Positions 11,681 to 22,237 of a stretch of 64,000 nt of DNA are shown piece by piece. The stretch is from the NCBI RefSeq assembly GCF_018812025.1, contig NC_063046.1, positions 2,010,171 to 2,074,170 on the forward strand. The letters are read 5' to 3'. The notes beneath the pieces were generated by a model. The model had not been told where the DNA came from and ran no database searches. It saw only the letters and a list, made by a program, of their open reading frames with translations. The number at the start of each line of letters is the position of its first letter. Within the stretch, counting starts at the first letter, position 1. Both the position numbers and the translations under genes were made by a program. The stretch comes from Megalobrama amblycephala. Its lineage: Eukaryota > Chordata > Actinopteri > Cypriniformes > Xenocyprididae.

Positions 11681-14600
11681 ATATATATATAGCTGCGAGC
11701 AGCGATGGCGGGCCCAAGCCTGGTGGCACCGCCACCCTGGTGGCTTCAGGGCAACTGTGCACAGAGGGCAATAGGCATTTAAAACGGTTAAACGTCAAAG
11801 GACTGTCAAATTCACTCCACATTTACTGCACTACAAGGTATAGAGCCCCTCCTCCCTGCCCATTTTCAAAGGATTACATGTGCCAAGTTTTAACATTATT
11901 CTGATGAATTTTGAAGCAAATCGGGTAAAAATAAGAGGGTGATCTCAATGTATGCTGAAAGTGACACATTTTCTGCTTCCAGTTGGTGGCGCTATGACTT
12001 TGAATCACAATAGTCAAATCCATGTGATCAGCCTTGTACAACGAAGACTAAGCCGAAGTTTCATCAAAATCAATTAATGTATGCAGAAGTTATAACACTT
12101 TGTTTCCCTTTTCTTGCCATAAATTCGTTGCCATGGCCAAACCGTTTGAGATATCCAAAATCCGTTTGCAATTAAACAACTTCAATGTGTTAGCAACAAG
12201 TTAAAAAAAGCTTGGTGTAAATTGGATAAACCCTGTAGGAGTAGTAGTATAAAATTCATAGCCTGTTTTAAAAAAAAATTAACATTCAAACAAAAATAGC
12301 CGACTTCCTGTTGGTCGGAGCTAATGAATGTAAATTAGAAAATTGTCCGGCTTGATGAGAACAATATGTGTACCGAGTTTGGTGACTATAGGAAAAACAC
12401 CCCCCCCCCCACTTTTGTCAAAAGGTGGCGCTACTGAGCCCCTCCACCACGCCCATTTCTATGACTTTGTCCATGTCTACTGGTTGACAATATTGATGTG
12501 TGTGTCGAGTTTCATGCAATTTGAAGCATGTTAAGAGCCTCAAAAACACTCAAGAATATTATTACAGTTTGTAGGGTCTGCACAGTCTCAAGGATGAGCA
12601 GGTCCCACCATAAACTGTGTTTAAACCTCAATTCACGGAACTTTGGTTTGTAAATCTTACATCGATTCCGGCCCGGCAGACACTAATGGATCACAAGACT
12701 CTTTTTATGACTGTTTCGATAAGTCCCCTAACCTCTCCTCTGCGACTTCAAAGGGGGTGCAACACCACGGATCGGGTTTCGAGGAGACAGGGCCGAATTC
12801 CAAATGGTCATAAAAAGGAAAATACACGCACGCACCCACAGACACACACACACATACAAAGCCCTACATAAAGACTGTATACACAAATATTATACCTGCA
12901 AATATGAATGTATCTGCCATTATGGTGCTTGTTGCATGTATGTGTTACTAATGTAGAATCGTAGAATTGACTGTAGTAGGTTAGTTTTCATGTGAAACGA
13001 TAGTATTAGAGTAGAAAGTGTATCTTCTTTATGTGATGAGAGACACCTGTCGAGTTTGATCTCTCCGTAAAGCTGTGAGTCCGAGCTATTCACCCATGTA
13101 CGTTACATTTCTGTCAAATGCAGCGTTCAATGTGTAATAGTACTATGAAGAAAATGCACCGATTTGACATACCATAAATTAACTCGTTGGACAGAACAAA
13201 GGGATGTGGAAAACCGCCAAATTGCAACACTATCATTGGAGGACGTTATCAGGAAGGCGTTCTGGTCTGTTGTCTTTAAAATACCACAACACGCGTCTTT
13301 TCGTCGCACAAGTTTTTCTGCACACGTTCCTGCCGTAGAGACGGACTCTCTTCTTTATCTTCCGGTCATCTTACTTCCAGTTAGGCCTTCGTTTGGAACG
13401 TCGCTGAAAATCACCTCCTGAAGGACCAACCACCCCACTGAGCGCTCCGAAACTTGAAGCACCACAACGAACCTATATGCAAGTATTTGTTAAGATTTTA
13501 ATTACTGGGTTTCCTTGCTGGCTCTTTAAGGTTAACTGTAGGAATTGGCCATTCTTTGATCATCTCTCTCTTTTCTGCCTTTACTTCGCTTGTATGTATC
13601 TGTATCTACTTGTGTACATTTATCCGTATAACCTTTGTATTACCCGTTCTGTATATTAAACATATCATATCCACGCTTTTGTTCACTTGCTCCTTCAACC
13701 ACAACCGAGTCACTTTAACGTTCTGATTCTAATATCCTTGCTTTACGTTTGGATGCTATCCTAGAAATGTATCCTTGTGGCCACAGGGTAATATTTCTGT
13801 CGTAATAGTCTGTGAACTTATCGGTGTGCTGGACGGACCGGTAGTTCTCTACATAATTTTTAAAACAGAACTAACCATATATGTGATTGATTATAATTCG
13901 TTGTAGTTAATTCACCATATATGGTTAATTCCCCCTTGGGTCGGTATGTGCATAATAATAATTCATAAAACCTTTTTAATGACCCAATTATTATATTCAT
14001 ATTCCATAAATTGATTAATAATTGTGCAAATCGTCACAAGTTTGACCTGTTGCCATGGCAACAATATTTCAAATATCAAAAATCCTGTCATAGGTCTACA
14101 TCTGCTGTGTATTGACATTACACTGATGAAGTTTGAAGCAAATCAGGTAAAAATAAGAGGGTGATCTCAAAGCATTTCAAAAAGTGATACACTTCCTGCT
14201 GCCAGTTGGTGGCGCTATAACTTTGACTCACAATAGTCATATCCATGTGATCAGACTACTACAACCAACACACTCGTGAAGTTTCATAAAGATCAATATA
14301 TGTATGCAGACGTTATAACACATTTCCTGTTTTCTTTTTCTCGCCATAAATTCGTTGCCTCGCCACGGCCAAACCGTTCGAGATATCAAAAATCCGCTGG
14401 CAATTTTTCATCATCAGTGTCTTGACTTCATGCTGACCGAGTTTGGTGGCGATCGGATTAATCGCCTAGGAGGAGTATATCAAATTCCAGAGCATGCGTT
14501 TTTCAAACAACCCTTAATAGCTGACTTCCTGTTGGTGTGGCGTTTAACTTAGAGTACGAAAGTTGTTTTGCCCGATGAGGTCTATATGTGTACCGAGTTT

Positions 14601-14866
14601 CATACTAATACGTGCAAGCGTGTTTAATATATGGACCAAATTTTCAGACTTTTTTCAAGGGGCGCTGTCGAGCCCCCCTGCCACGCCCGGGTACCAGCCT
14701 CTGCAGCGTCCTAATGGCCGCGGATTCCAATGTGTGTGCCAATTTTCAAGAGTTTTTGAGCATGTTAAGGCCCCCAAAAAGCCCCGGAAGACGGGAAAAA
14801 AAAAAAAAAAAAAAAAAAAATCCTTAGGGGATCAAGAGGGCCCTGCGCGAATTTTCGCTTGGGCCC

Positions 14867-14867
<1 letters not shown>
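11681..14867 (-). mobile_element. Family C element, minus strand, complete but interrupted by an LTR
   Basis: The tail at 11681-11725 (AGCTGCGAGCAGCG, then GGGCCCAAGCC) and the head at 14821-14867 (plus-strand text ends GCGCGAATTTTCGC, then TTGGGCCC) have matching subterminal inverted repeats. The interior matches other B/C bodies except for a 1.47-kb insertion at 12570-14038. Without it the element would be about 1.7 kb, close to the plus-strand copy at 7295-9042. The head-proximal tract is a run of about 30 A (14791-14820). It has no coding capacity. Confidence 0.65.
12570..14038. mobile_element. Solo LTR with 4-bp target duplication
   Basis: The insert begins TGTAGGGTCTGC and ends ATCGTCACA, the TG...CA ends expected of an LTR. 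It is flanked by AGTT on both sides (12566-12569 and 14039-14042). The uninterrupted site is visible in the inverted paralogue near 8130-8160, where ACAGTTTGACC reads straight through. It is about 1469 bp with no gag or pol ORF, so it is best explained as a solitary LTR left by recombination between the two ends of a retroelement. Whether it came from a Ty3-like element or an endogenous retrovirus cannot be decided from the LTR alone. Confidence 0.75.
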
Positions 14868-14903
<36 letters not shown>

Positions 14904-15007
14904 CCTAAAGAAAACAATAGGGCCTTCAGCCTCTTACAGGGCTTTGGCCCTAATAATAAGAATCCTAAAGAAAACAATAGGGCCTTCAGCCCCTTGGGCT
15001 TTGGCCC

Positions 15008-15050
<43 letters not shown>

Positions 15051-16074
15051 CCTAATCCTAAAGAAAACAATAGGGCCTTCAGCCCCTTGGGCTTTGGCCC
15101 TAATAATCCTAAAGAAAACAATAGGGCCTTCAGCCCCTTACAGGGCTTTGGCCCTAATAATAATCCTAAAGAAAACAATAGGGCCTTCAGCCCCTTGGGC
15201 TTTGGCCCTAATAATAATCCTAAAGAAAACAATAGGGCCTTCAGCCGTTGGCTTTGGCCCTAATAATCCTAAAGAAAACAATAGGGCCTTCAGCCCCTTA
15301 CAGGGCTTTGGCCCTAATAATAATCCTTAGAAGAACAAGAGGGCCCTTCACCATTTCATTGGCTTGGGCCCTAATAATCCTAAAGAAAACAATAGGGCCT
15401 TCAGCCCCTTGGGCTTTGGCCCTAATAAACGGAGCAATTCCAATAGGGTCCTCACACCATCGGTGCTCGGGCCCTAATAATAATAATTCTTAGAAGAACA
15501 AGAGGGCCCTTCGCCATTTCATTTGCTTGGGCCCTAATAATAATAATCCTAAAGAAAACAATATCACCTTCAGCCCTTTGGGATTTGGCCCTAATAATAA
15601 TCCTAAAGAAAACAAAAAGGCCTTCAGCCCTACACAGGGCTTTGGCCCTAATAAGAAACGGAGCAATTCCAATAGGGTCCTCACACCATCGGTACTCAGG
15701 CCCTAATAAATGGAGCAATTCCAATAGGGTCCTCACACCATCGGTGCTTGGGCCCTAATAATAATAATCCTTAGAAGAACAAGAGGGCCCTTCGCCATTT
15801 CATTGGCTTGGGCCCTAATAATAATAATCCTAAAGAAAACAATATCGCCTTCAGCCCTTTGGGCTTTGGCCCTAATAATAATCCTAAAGAAAACAAAAAG
15901 GCCTTCAGCCCTTTACAGGGCTTTGGCCCTAATATGAAACGGAGCAATTCCAATAGGGTCCTCACACCATCGGTGCTCGGGCCCTAATAAACGGAGCAAT
16001 ACCAATAGGGTCCTCACACCATCGGTGCTCGGGCCCTAATAATCCTAAAGAAAACAATAGGGCCTTCAGCCCAT
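14821..16074 (-). repeat. Array of about 21 hairpin head modules, minus strand
   Basis: These are the same module types as at 6781-7340, in the opposite orientation, separated by AAT runs. From left to right: one C, then B', B, B, B', B, B, B', C', B, A, followed by two copies of the order C' B B' A A, and a partial B at 16041-16074. The two five-module blocks start at about 15487 and 15768, a 281-bp higher-order repeat. C' differs from C in its stem (GAAATGG loop region). ORFs reading through the AAT runs are artefacts of the repeat. Confidence 0.75.
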
Positions 16075-16801
16075 TGAGTCGGGGGGTGAAAACTTTTGAA
16101 CAGGATGAAGAGGTCCAAATTTTTCTTGTTTCGCTTGAATATCATTTTTTTTTTTTTTTCATTTAGTACTGCCCTTCAGAAGTAACAGAAGATACTTTCA
16201 AGTTTCCCGGAAAACAAATTAAATACAATTTACCTTGATCTTCAAATTCCAAATGTTTTCACCCCCCATCTATTAATGCATCATGTTTTTTTTCTGGAAC
16301 ATCAGTGAATGTTTGAACCTTTTTTAAAAGTTGTGTTTGAGTCCTTCAGTTGTCCTCAGTGTGAAAAGACGGATCTCAAAATCATTTAGTCACTGCTGTA
16401 AAGGATTCAAATATGCAAAACTTGCTGGAAAACTGAAGAATCTGCAGGACCTGGTGATTTTTTTTTTTTCTGAAGAATAGAGCTCAGTTTAACTGCCCAG
16501 GACAAACAAGGGACTCATTAACAACCATCACACAATTAAAAGGTAGATCATCCAGGTAACCACACACAGTAGTAAGAATCAACGGTTCACATACTCATGA
16601 ATGGGGTTATTTTAATAAATTCAGATATTTATTTTGTCTTGTGGATTATATGTAAACATTTTTTATGTGTAATATATAGTACTCAGGACAGTACTAAATA
16701 AAAAATAACATTCATTTTGTATTATCTCCCTTATTTTGTTAAAATTATTAACATTTTCACAGATTCTGCAGGTGGTTCACATACTTTTTCTTGCAACTGT
16801 A

Positions 16802-17169
16802 CAGCCTACTCTTTCAGGTGTAAAACAGTTTGGATAGTTGTTAATATGAGAGTTTTATGATACATCATTTAAGAGATTTAAATATTGTATAACATGAGTA
16901 GTGCTCGACTACTTTCATTTTTAAAAAGTAGCTCTCAAATGAAAAAAGGTTGGAGACCCCTAGTATACAGTATCTTCACATTTATTTAAAAGATAGTAAA
17001 AGCAACTGCAAAGGCTGAAATGAAATTGATGTTTATTTACTAAATTAGAATTAAATTGTCATAATTTATTTCTATTTTTCTAAAATAGAAATAAATTATA
17101 TGGCAATTCTGTAAAATAAACTGATTTATACCTTAAATGGGACCTTCTTGATTATTTAATCCTGTTATA

Positions 17170-17258
<89 letters not shown>

Positions 17259-17750
17259 AAAAATTTGAAATGGAATAAAAAATATGAATAAAAAGGAAGT
17301 AAACACTGTAACCAACAGTGCATTTTGTAAACTGATAAGTGTTTGCATTGGGAATTAATACAATTTTAGTGTAAAAACTACTATAAAAGGTAGTGTTAAT
17401 TTTACATACAGAACACAGTGAATATTACAAGAATACGTCATAGTGGGCGACTGGATATAGCACAGTATAGTTTAAAATCATGAATTTAAAGTTTGTCTAG
17501 CTGAACTCTCCTGTCTGCTTCCAATTCGCACAAACCGGCTGTTATGCGTTGAGGCAGTTTGTGCCTGTGCTTGACTATATCTGTGGAGATGCGTGTTACA
17601 ATAGTATTGCAATCCAATCATTTAAACCACTTCAAACGATGCGACTCGTACTGTATTTAAATGATACTCTTCCTAACATTGTAAAAAATAAATAAATAAA
17701 TAAAAGGCATAAGGGCATGTTATAGGCAGATACCACAATGCTGACCATAT
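16802..17750. other. AT-rich spacer with hAT-like end, hairpin and microsatellites
   Basis: A possible hAT-type terminus lies at about 16944-16962 ('aaggttggagacccct'), without a partner nearby. A perfect 18-bp inverted repeat with a 3-nt loop spans 17061-17099. A TG tract (about 17169-17188), a TA tract (17189-17223) and about 28 T follow. No gene is seen. Confidence 0.4.
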
Positions 17751-17751
17751 A

Positions 17752-19311
17752 CAAACCCGATTCCAAAAAAGTTGGGACACTGTACAAATTGTGAATAAAA
17801 ATAGAATGCAATGATGTGGAAGATATACAACATAGATGACATATATGAAATGTTTAAACTGAGAAAATGTATAATTTTAAGGGAAAAATAAGTTGATTTT
17901 AAATTTCATGGCATCAACACATCTCAAAAAAGTTGGGACAAGGCCATGTTTACCATTGTGTGGCATCCCCTCTTCTTTTTATAACAGTCTGCAAACATCT
18001 GGGGACTGAGGAGACAAGTTGCTCAAGTTTAGGAATAGGAATGTTGTCCCATTCTTGTCTAATACGGGCTTCTAGTTGCTCAACTGTCTTAGGTCTTCTT
18101 TGTCGCATCTTCCTATTTATGAGGCACCAAATGTTTTCTGTGGGTGAAAGATCTGGACTGCAGGCTGGCCATTTCAGTACCCGGATCCTCCTCCTACGCA
18201 GCCATGATGTCGTAATTGATGCAGTATGTGGTCTGGCATTGTCATGTTGGAAAATGCAAGGTCTTCCCTGAAAGAGACGACATCTGGATGGGAGCATATG
18301 TTGTTCTAGAACTTGGATATACCTTTCAGCATTGATGGTGCCTTTCCAGATGTGTAAGCTGCCCATGCCACACGCACTCATGCAACCCCATACCATCAGA
18401 GATGCAGACTTCTGAACTGAGCGCTGATAACAACTTGGGTTGTCCTTGTCCTCTTTAGTCTGGATGACATGGCGCCCCAGTTTTCCAAAAAGAACTTCAA
18501 ATATTGATTCGCCTGACCACAGAGCAGTTTTCCACTTTGCCACAGTCCATTTTAAATGAGCCTTGGACCAGAGAAAACGCCTGCGCTTCTGGATCATGTT
18601 TAGATATGGCTTCTTCTTTGACCTATAGAGTTTTAGCCGGCAACGGCAAATGGCACGGTGGATTGTGTTCACCGACAATGTTTTCTGGAAGTATTCCTGA
18701 GCCCATGTTGTGATTTCCATTACAGTAGCATTCCTGTATGTGATGCAGTGCCGTCTAATCACGGGCATCCAGTATGGTTTTCCGGCCTTGACCCTTATGC
18801 ACAGAGATTGTTCCAGATTCTCTGAATCTTCGGATGATATTATGAACTGTAGATGATGATAACTTCAAACTCTTTGCAATTTTTCTCTGAGAAACTCCTT
18901 TCTGATATTGCTCCACTATTTTTCGCCGCAGCATTGGGGGAATTGGTGATCCTCTGCCCATCTTGACTTGAGAGACACTGCCACTCTGAGAGGCTCTTTT
19001 TATACCCAATCATGTTGCCAATTGACCTAATAAGTTGCAAATTTGTCCTCCAGCTGTTCCTTATATGTACATTTAACTTGTCCGGCCTCTTATTGCTACC
19101 TGTCCCAACTTTTTTGGAATGTGTATCTCTCTTGAAATCCAAAATGAGCCAATATTTGGCATGACATTTCAAAATGTCTTACTTTCAACATTTGATATGT
19201 TATCTATATTCCATTGTGAATAAAATATAAGTTTATGAGATTTGTAAATTATTGCATTCCTTTTTTATTCTCAATTTGTACAGTGTCCCAACTTTTTTGG
19301 AATCGGGTTTG
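17752..19311 (-). mobile_element. Tc1-type transposon with IR/DR ends
   Basis: The termini begin CAAACCCGATTCCAAAAAAG at both ends in inverted orientation, with TA duplications at 17750-17751 and 19312-19313. Each inverted repeat is about 180-200 bp and carries an outer and an inner copy of a CAAAAAAGTTGGGACA-like site (left: about 17762 and 17922; right: about 19101 and 19283). This is the IR/DR layout known from Sleeping Beauty-type fish Tc1 elements. The total of 1560 bp is standard for the family. The interior carries one transposase gene on the minus strand, now broken. Confidence 0.92.
17950..18961 (-). pseudogene. Tc1 transposase, frameshifted and missing the first catalytic Asp
   Basis: The family product is a roughly 340-aa nuclear cut-and-paste transposase, with an N-terminal paired-like helix-turn-helix domain that binds the inverted repeats and a DDE catalytic core. 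The N-terminal part (18961 down to 18755) starts MGRGSPIPPMLRRKIVEQYQ and contains a helix-turn-helix (QRKIAKSLKLSSSTVHNIIR), then GQGRKT. The core lies in another frame (from about 18768 down to 17950), so a one-base indel occurs around 18755-18768. In the core the second Asp (QHDNARPHT) and the Glu (SPDLSPTENIW) are visible. The first motif, normally WSDES, reads WSGES: a GGC codon at about 18510 replaces Asp. Both lesions should abolish activity, so this copy can move only if another copy supplies the enzyme. I chose the start at MGRGSP because family proteins begin there; upstream residues are unlike the family. Confidence 0.9.
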
Positions 19312-19313
19312 TA

Positions 19314-19886
19314 GCTATCCAATTAATGAAATGCATGAAGTGACCAAGTGTAGAAAGTTTCTCGGCATTGTGTTGATGTCTGCATCATTGCTATAGCAAC
19401 CACTACATCGAATATTGACCACAATGATCAAATTGATCTGAGCTCATCTTTTGCATAATCATAGTGTGTAAGTTATGGAAATTTGTGTTATGTGCACAAA
19501 GCCTGAGAATTATACTGCTGAATGTTTTATTGTTTGTTTGTGTCCGTATCCAGATTGAAACAGAGACAGAGGCAGTTTCATCGGTGCACTTGGATGACTG
19601 TTTATAAAGACACATGGCCCCGCTTCAGTCGACCAGGTCAGACCTTACCCAATTTATTTCATTTTCCCAGAATGTTTGTTCAGTGCACAGAAAATAACAC
19701 CCAGAGCCACCACTGTATCAGTTTGTAGGATTTGTGCAGGGCTGGCCTGTGGGTTTGTGGGCCCCACTAATATTGGCATAATATTAAAACTTTATAACCA
19801 CCACAAATATGACAAATACACTGAAATAAAAATACTAATAAGAAGTACACTGTAGGTTGACAAATAATGTCTATAAATTTTCTTTT
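19314..19886. other. Unannotated AT-rich spacer
   Basis: Non-repetitive within the window, with only short unconvincing ORFs. Nothing recognised. Confidence 0.4.
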
Positions 19887-20366
19887 TTAAAGGATTAGTT
19901 CACTTTCAAATTAAAATTTCCTTATAATTTACTCACCCTCATGTCATCCAAGATGTTAATGTCTTTCTTTCTTCAGTCGAAAAGAAATTAAGGTTTTTGA
20001 TGAAAACATTCTAGGATTATTCTCCTTATAGTGGACTTCAATGGACTACAAACGGTTGAAGGTCAAAATTACAGTTTCATTGCAGCTTCAAAGGGATATA
20101 CATGATCCCAGATGAGGAATAAGGGTCTTATCTAGCAAAACGATTAGTCATTTTCTAAAAAAAAAAAATATATATATATATAATTTTAACCATAAACGCT
20201 CGTCTTGAACTAGCTCTCTTCTTCTTCTCTAGAATTCCATTTGTGTAGATGCTGCTAAATGTATTACTGCCCTCCACAGGTCAAATACATAATACATATA
20301 GTAGTGTCTACACTGCCGGAATTCTAAAGAAGAAGAGAGCTAGTTCAAGACTAGCGTTTATGGTTA
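19887..20366. mobile_element. Fish MITE with a long internal hairpin
   Basis: It begins AAAGGATTAGTTCACTTTCA and continues into phrases I recognise as a high-copy non-autonomous repeat of cyprinid genomes ('actcaccctcatgtcatcc', 'cttcaatggactacaaacgg'). The right portion forms an inverted repeat: about 20190-20237 (ACCATAAACGCTCGTCTTGA ...) against about 20318-20366 (... GACTAGCGTTTATGGTTAAA), with an 80-bp loop. A matching right terminus to the AAAGGATTAG end is not present, so the copy is truncated or rearranged. No coding sequence. Confidence 0.55.
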
Positions 20367-20376
20367 AAAGTAATAA

Positions 20377-20407
<31 letters not shown>

Positions 20408-20550
20408 TTTTTCAGAGTACCCTAGCAACCGCATAGCAACACCTTAGCAACCACCCCGAGTACCCTATCTATCTATCTATCTATCATCAAAACTACTAAA
20501 CTGAAACTTTCAAACTGAAAACTTTAAAACTGCTTCAAACTTTCTGGACC
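20367..20550 (+). repeat. ATT/TTTA tract, TAGCAACC minisatellite fragment and short TCTA run
   Basis: An (ATT)n/(TTTA)n run to about 20410 is followed by 'tagcaaccgcatagcaac' units, (TCTA)n at about 20467-20485 and the AAACT-rich lead-in to a family F tail. This looks like the 3' part of an F element whose body has been mostly lost. Confidence 0.5.
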
Positions 20551-20600
20551 GGCTTTTTCAAGCCAACTTAAAGTTTGTCTCGACAAACTTTTTTATCTAG
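20551..20600 (+). mobile_element. Family F tail: head-complement, hairpin and CTAG
   Basis: GGCTTTTTCAAGCCAACTTA at 20551 is the exact reverse complement of the F head at 20601. It is followed by a stem-loop (AAGTTTGT/ACAAACTT, 20571-20590) and CTAG at 20597-20600. The arrangement, a hairpin about 10 nt from a CTAG end, resembles Helitron 3' termini (CTRR). Identification as rolling-circle is inference. Confidence 0.65.
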
Positions 20601-20766
20601 TTAAGTTGGCTTGAAAAAGCCAACTTACTGATATTCTACTTAAGCTTATTATTATTATTGGTGCTTGCCAAAGGCAAAGCATCAATATAGTTCTCCTGCA
20701 TACTTATTAATGGTGCTTGCCAAAGGCAAAGCATCATTATAGTTCTCCTGCATACTTATTATTCTG
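20601..20766 (+). repeat. Head stack: one F head and two E heads
   Basis: The F head (TTAAGTTGGCTTGAAAAAGC) is at 20601. E heads (GGTGCTTGCCAAAGGCAAAG) are at 20660 and 20712. All three are hairpins, each followed by a linker and a TTA run. Two E tails follow at 22237 and 24078, which fits two E elements nested one inside the other's head-proximal tract. Confidence 0.7.
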
Positions 20767-21044
20767 CTGCTTCTTCTTCTTCTTCTTCTTCTTCTTCTTC
20801 TTCTTCTTCTTCTTCTTCCACTAAAATTTCTGTGCGTTACTCCTCCCGCAGTTTTTGTCCTAGACCCATGAATGAGGTGTCAAATCGACCGGCTCATTGA
20901 GGAGAGGTGTGCTATGACTTTTCTAAGTGATCGGACCAACGATGTTCGCACAGCGGACGAAAAAGCGGCCAAAAAAGTCCCATAGACTTGCATTGAAAAA
21001 TTCAAATTCACGAACATTCCGTCAGTCTCATCAACTGTCACTTT

Positions 21045-21140
<96 letters not shown>

Positions 21141-22237
21141 GCCTGAGGAACCCTTTCTCTCTCACTGTCTCTCACTGATTTGACATCTGATCAAGCAGCC
21201 AATAGGTAATGACCTAAAATCTTCATCATAGCCACACCCTAGCAACTACTTAGAGCACCCTAGCAACCACCCCATAGACTTAACATTGAAAATAGATGAG
21301 AGAGATAAAATGAATCAGAGCATCATAGAGACATGCAAGTTTGGCTCTTTTGATTTAGGCACACATGCAGACTATTAGTTTAAGCCTGCTAACTGTCTAG
21401 CTTTGCCCTAGCAACCATTTAGAGCACCCTAGCAACCCAAACCCAAAGAAGGATAGCTTCAAATCATCTTAGGGTTGGTTTATATCATTCATACTGGCAA
21501 GCAGCCTTCAGAGTATCATCATTGGCAGCTGCCAGGCCACTCCCTAGCAACCAAACAGAGTACCCTAGCAACCGTATAGCAAGACCTATATCTCTGCATC
21601 AGAGCATCGTAGAGACATGGCGGTTGGCTCTTTTGACTCATGTTAGCAAACTGGACTTCCAATATGCTACACATGCTAACAGTGAATAGCTACATGCTAA
21701 TACTGATTAGCTAAGTGTTAAAGTGGGCAAAGAACATGCTAAGAACTCTATAGGAACTTCATAGTAACTATCTGTGACAACTACCAACCACCTAGTAACA
21801 CCATAGCAACCAACCAGGTTACCATAGCAACCGCCTAGCAACCATCCAGAACGCCCTAGCAACCACCTAGCAACACCGTAGTGACCACCCCAGGTACCTT
21901 AGCAACTGCCTAGCAACACCCTAGCAACCACCCAGGTTACCATAGCAACCGCCTAGCAAACACCCAGAACACCCTAGCAACCACCTAGCAACACCTTAGC
22001 AACTACCCCAAGTACCTTAGCAACCGCATAGCAACCACACAGAACAGCCTAGCAACCGCCTAGCAACACCTTAACAACCACTCCAAGTACCTTAGCAACC
22101 ACACAGAACACCCTAGCAACCGCCTAGCAACACCTTAGCAACCACCCCAAGTACCTTAGTAACCACCTAGCAACCGAGTGGCAAATTTTGCCACTGCAAG
22201 CACCATTCACATTTTCTTCAGGAAATGTACATTCTAG
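20767..22237 (+). mobile_element. Family E element (inner), body and tail
   Basis: The body opens with (CTT)n (about 20768-20818), then 'gttactcctcccgcag' and 'ggaccaacgatgttcg'. It has a 90-bp (CA)n tract (21046-21138), one copy of the 140-bp phrase (about 21475-21620) and TAGCAACC-type minisatellite (about 21770-22180). The tail at 22176-22237 contains TTTTGCCACTGCAAGCACC, approximately the complement of the E head, then the hairpin ACATTT...AAATGT (22209-22228) and CTAG (22234-22237). With the head at 20712 it is about 1.53 kb. Non-coding. Confidence 0.65.

Larger units (their letters stand above)
764..16799. mobile_element. TA-flanked inverted-repeat MITE split by about 14.8 kb of nested elements
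   Basis: The left end at 764 (CAGTTGCAAGAAAAAGTATG) is the reverse complement of the right end at 16799, and both are flanked by TA (762-763 and 16800-16801), as for Tc1/mariner-type insertions. Similarity continues inward for about 450 bp: 764-1236 matches the reverse complement of about 16320-16799. The right part also keeps a central segment, 16080-16267, that begins GGGGGGTGAAAACTTTTGAA and ends with near its reverse complement. No transposase ORF is present, so it is non-autonomous. The left arm stops at TTAA (about 1236) and the right part resumes at about 16075. Everything between is later insertion, probably with loss of a short piece of the MITE. Confidence 0.8.

Noticed and set aside
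14563..15330. 255-aa ORF with Asn/Ile runs across the head array
   Set aside because: It reads through poly-A, AAT runs and head modules, and equally long ORFs appear on the opposite strand. Repeat artefact.
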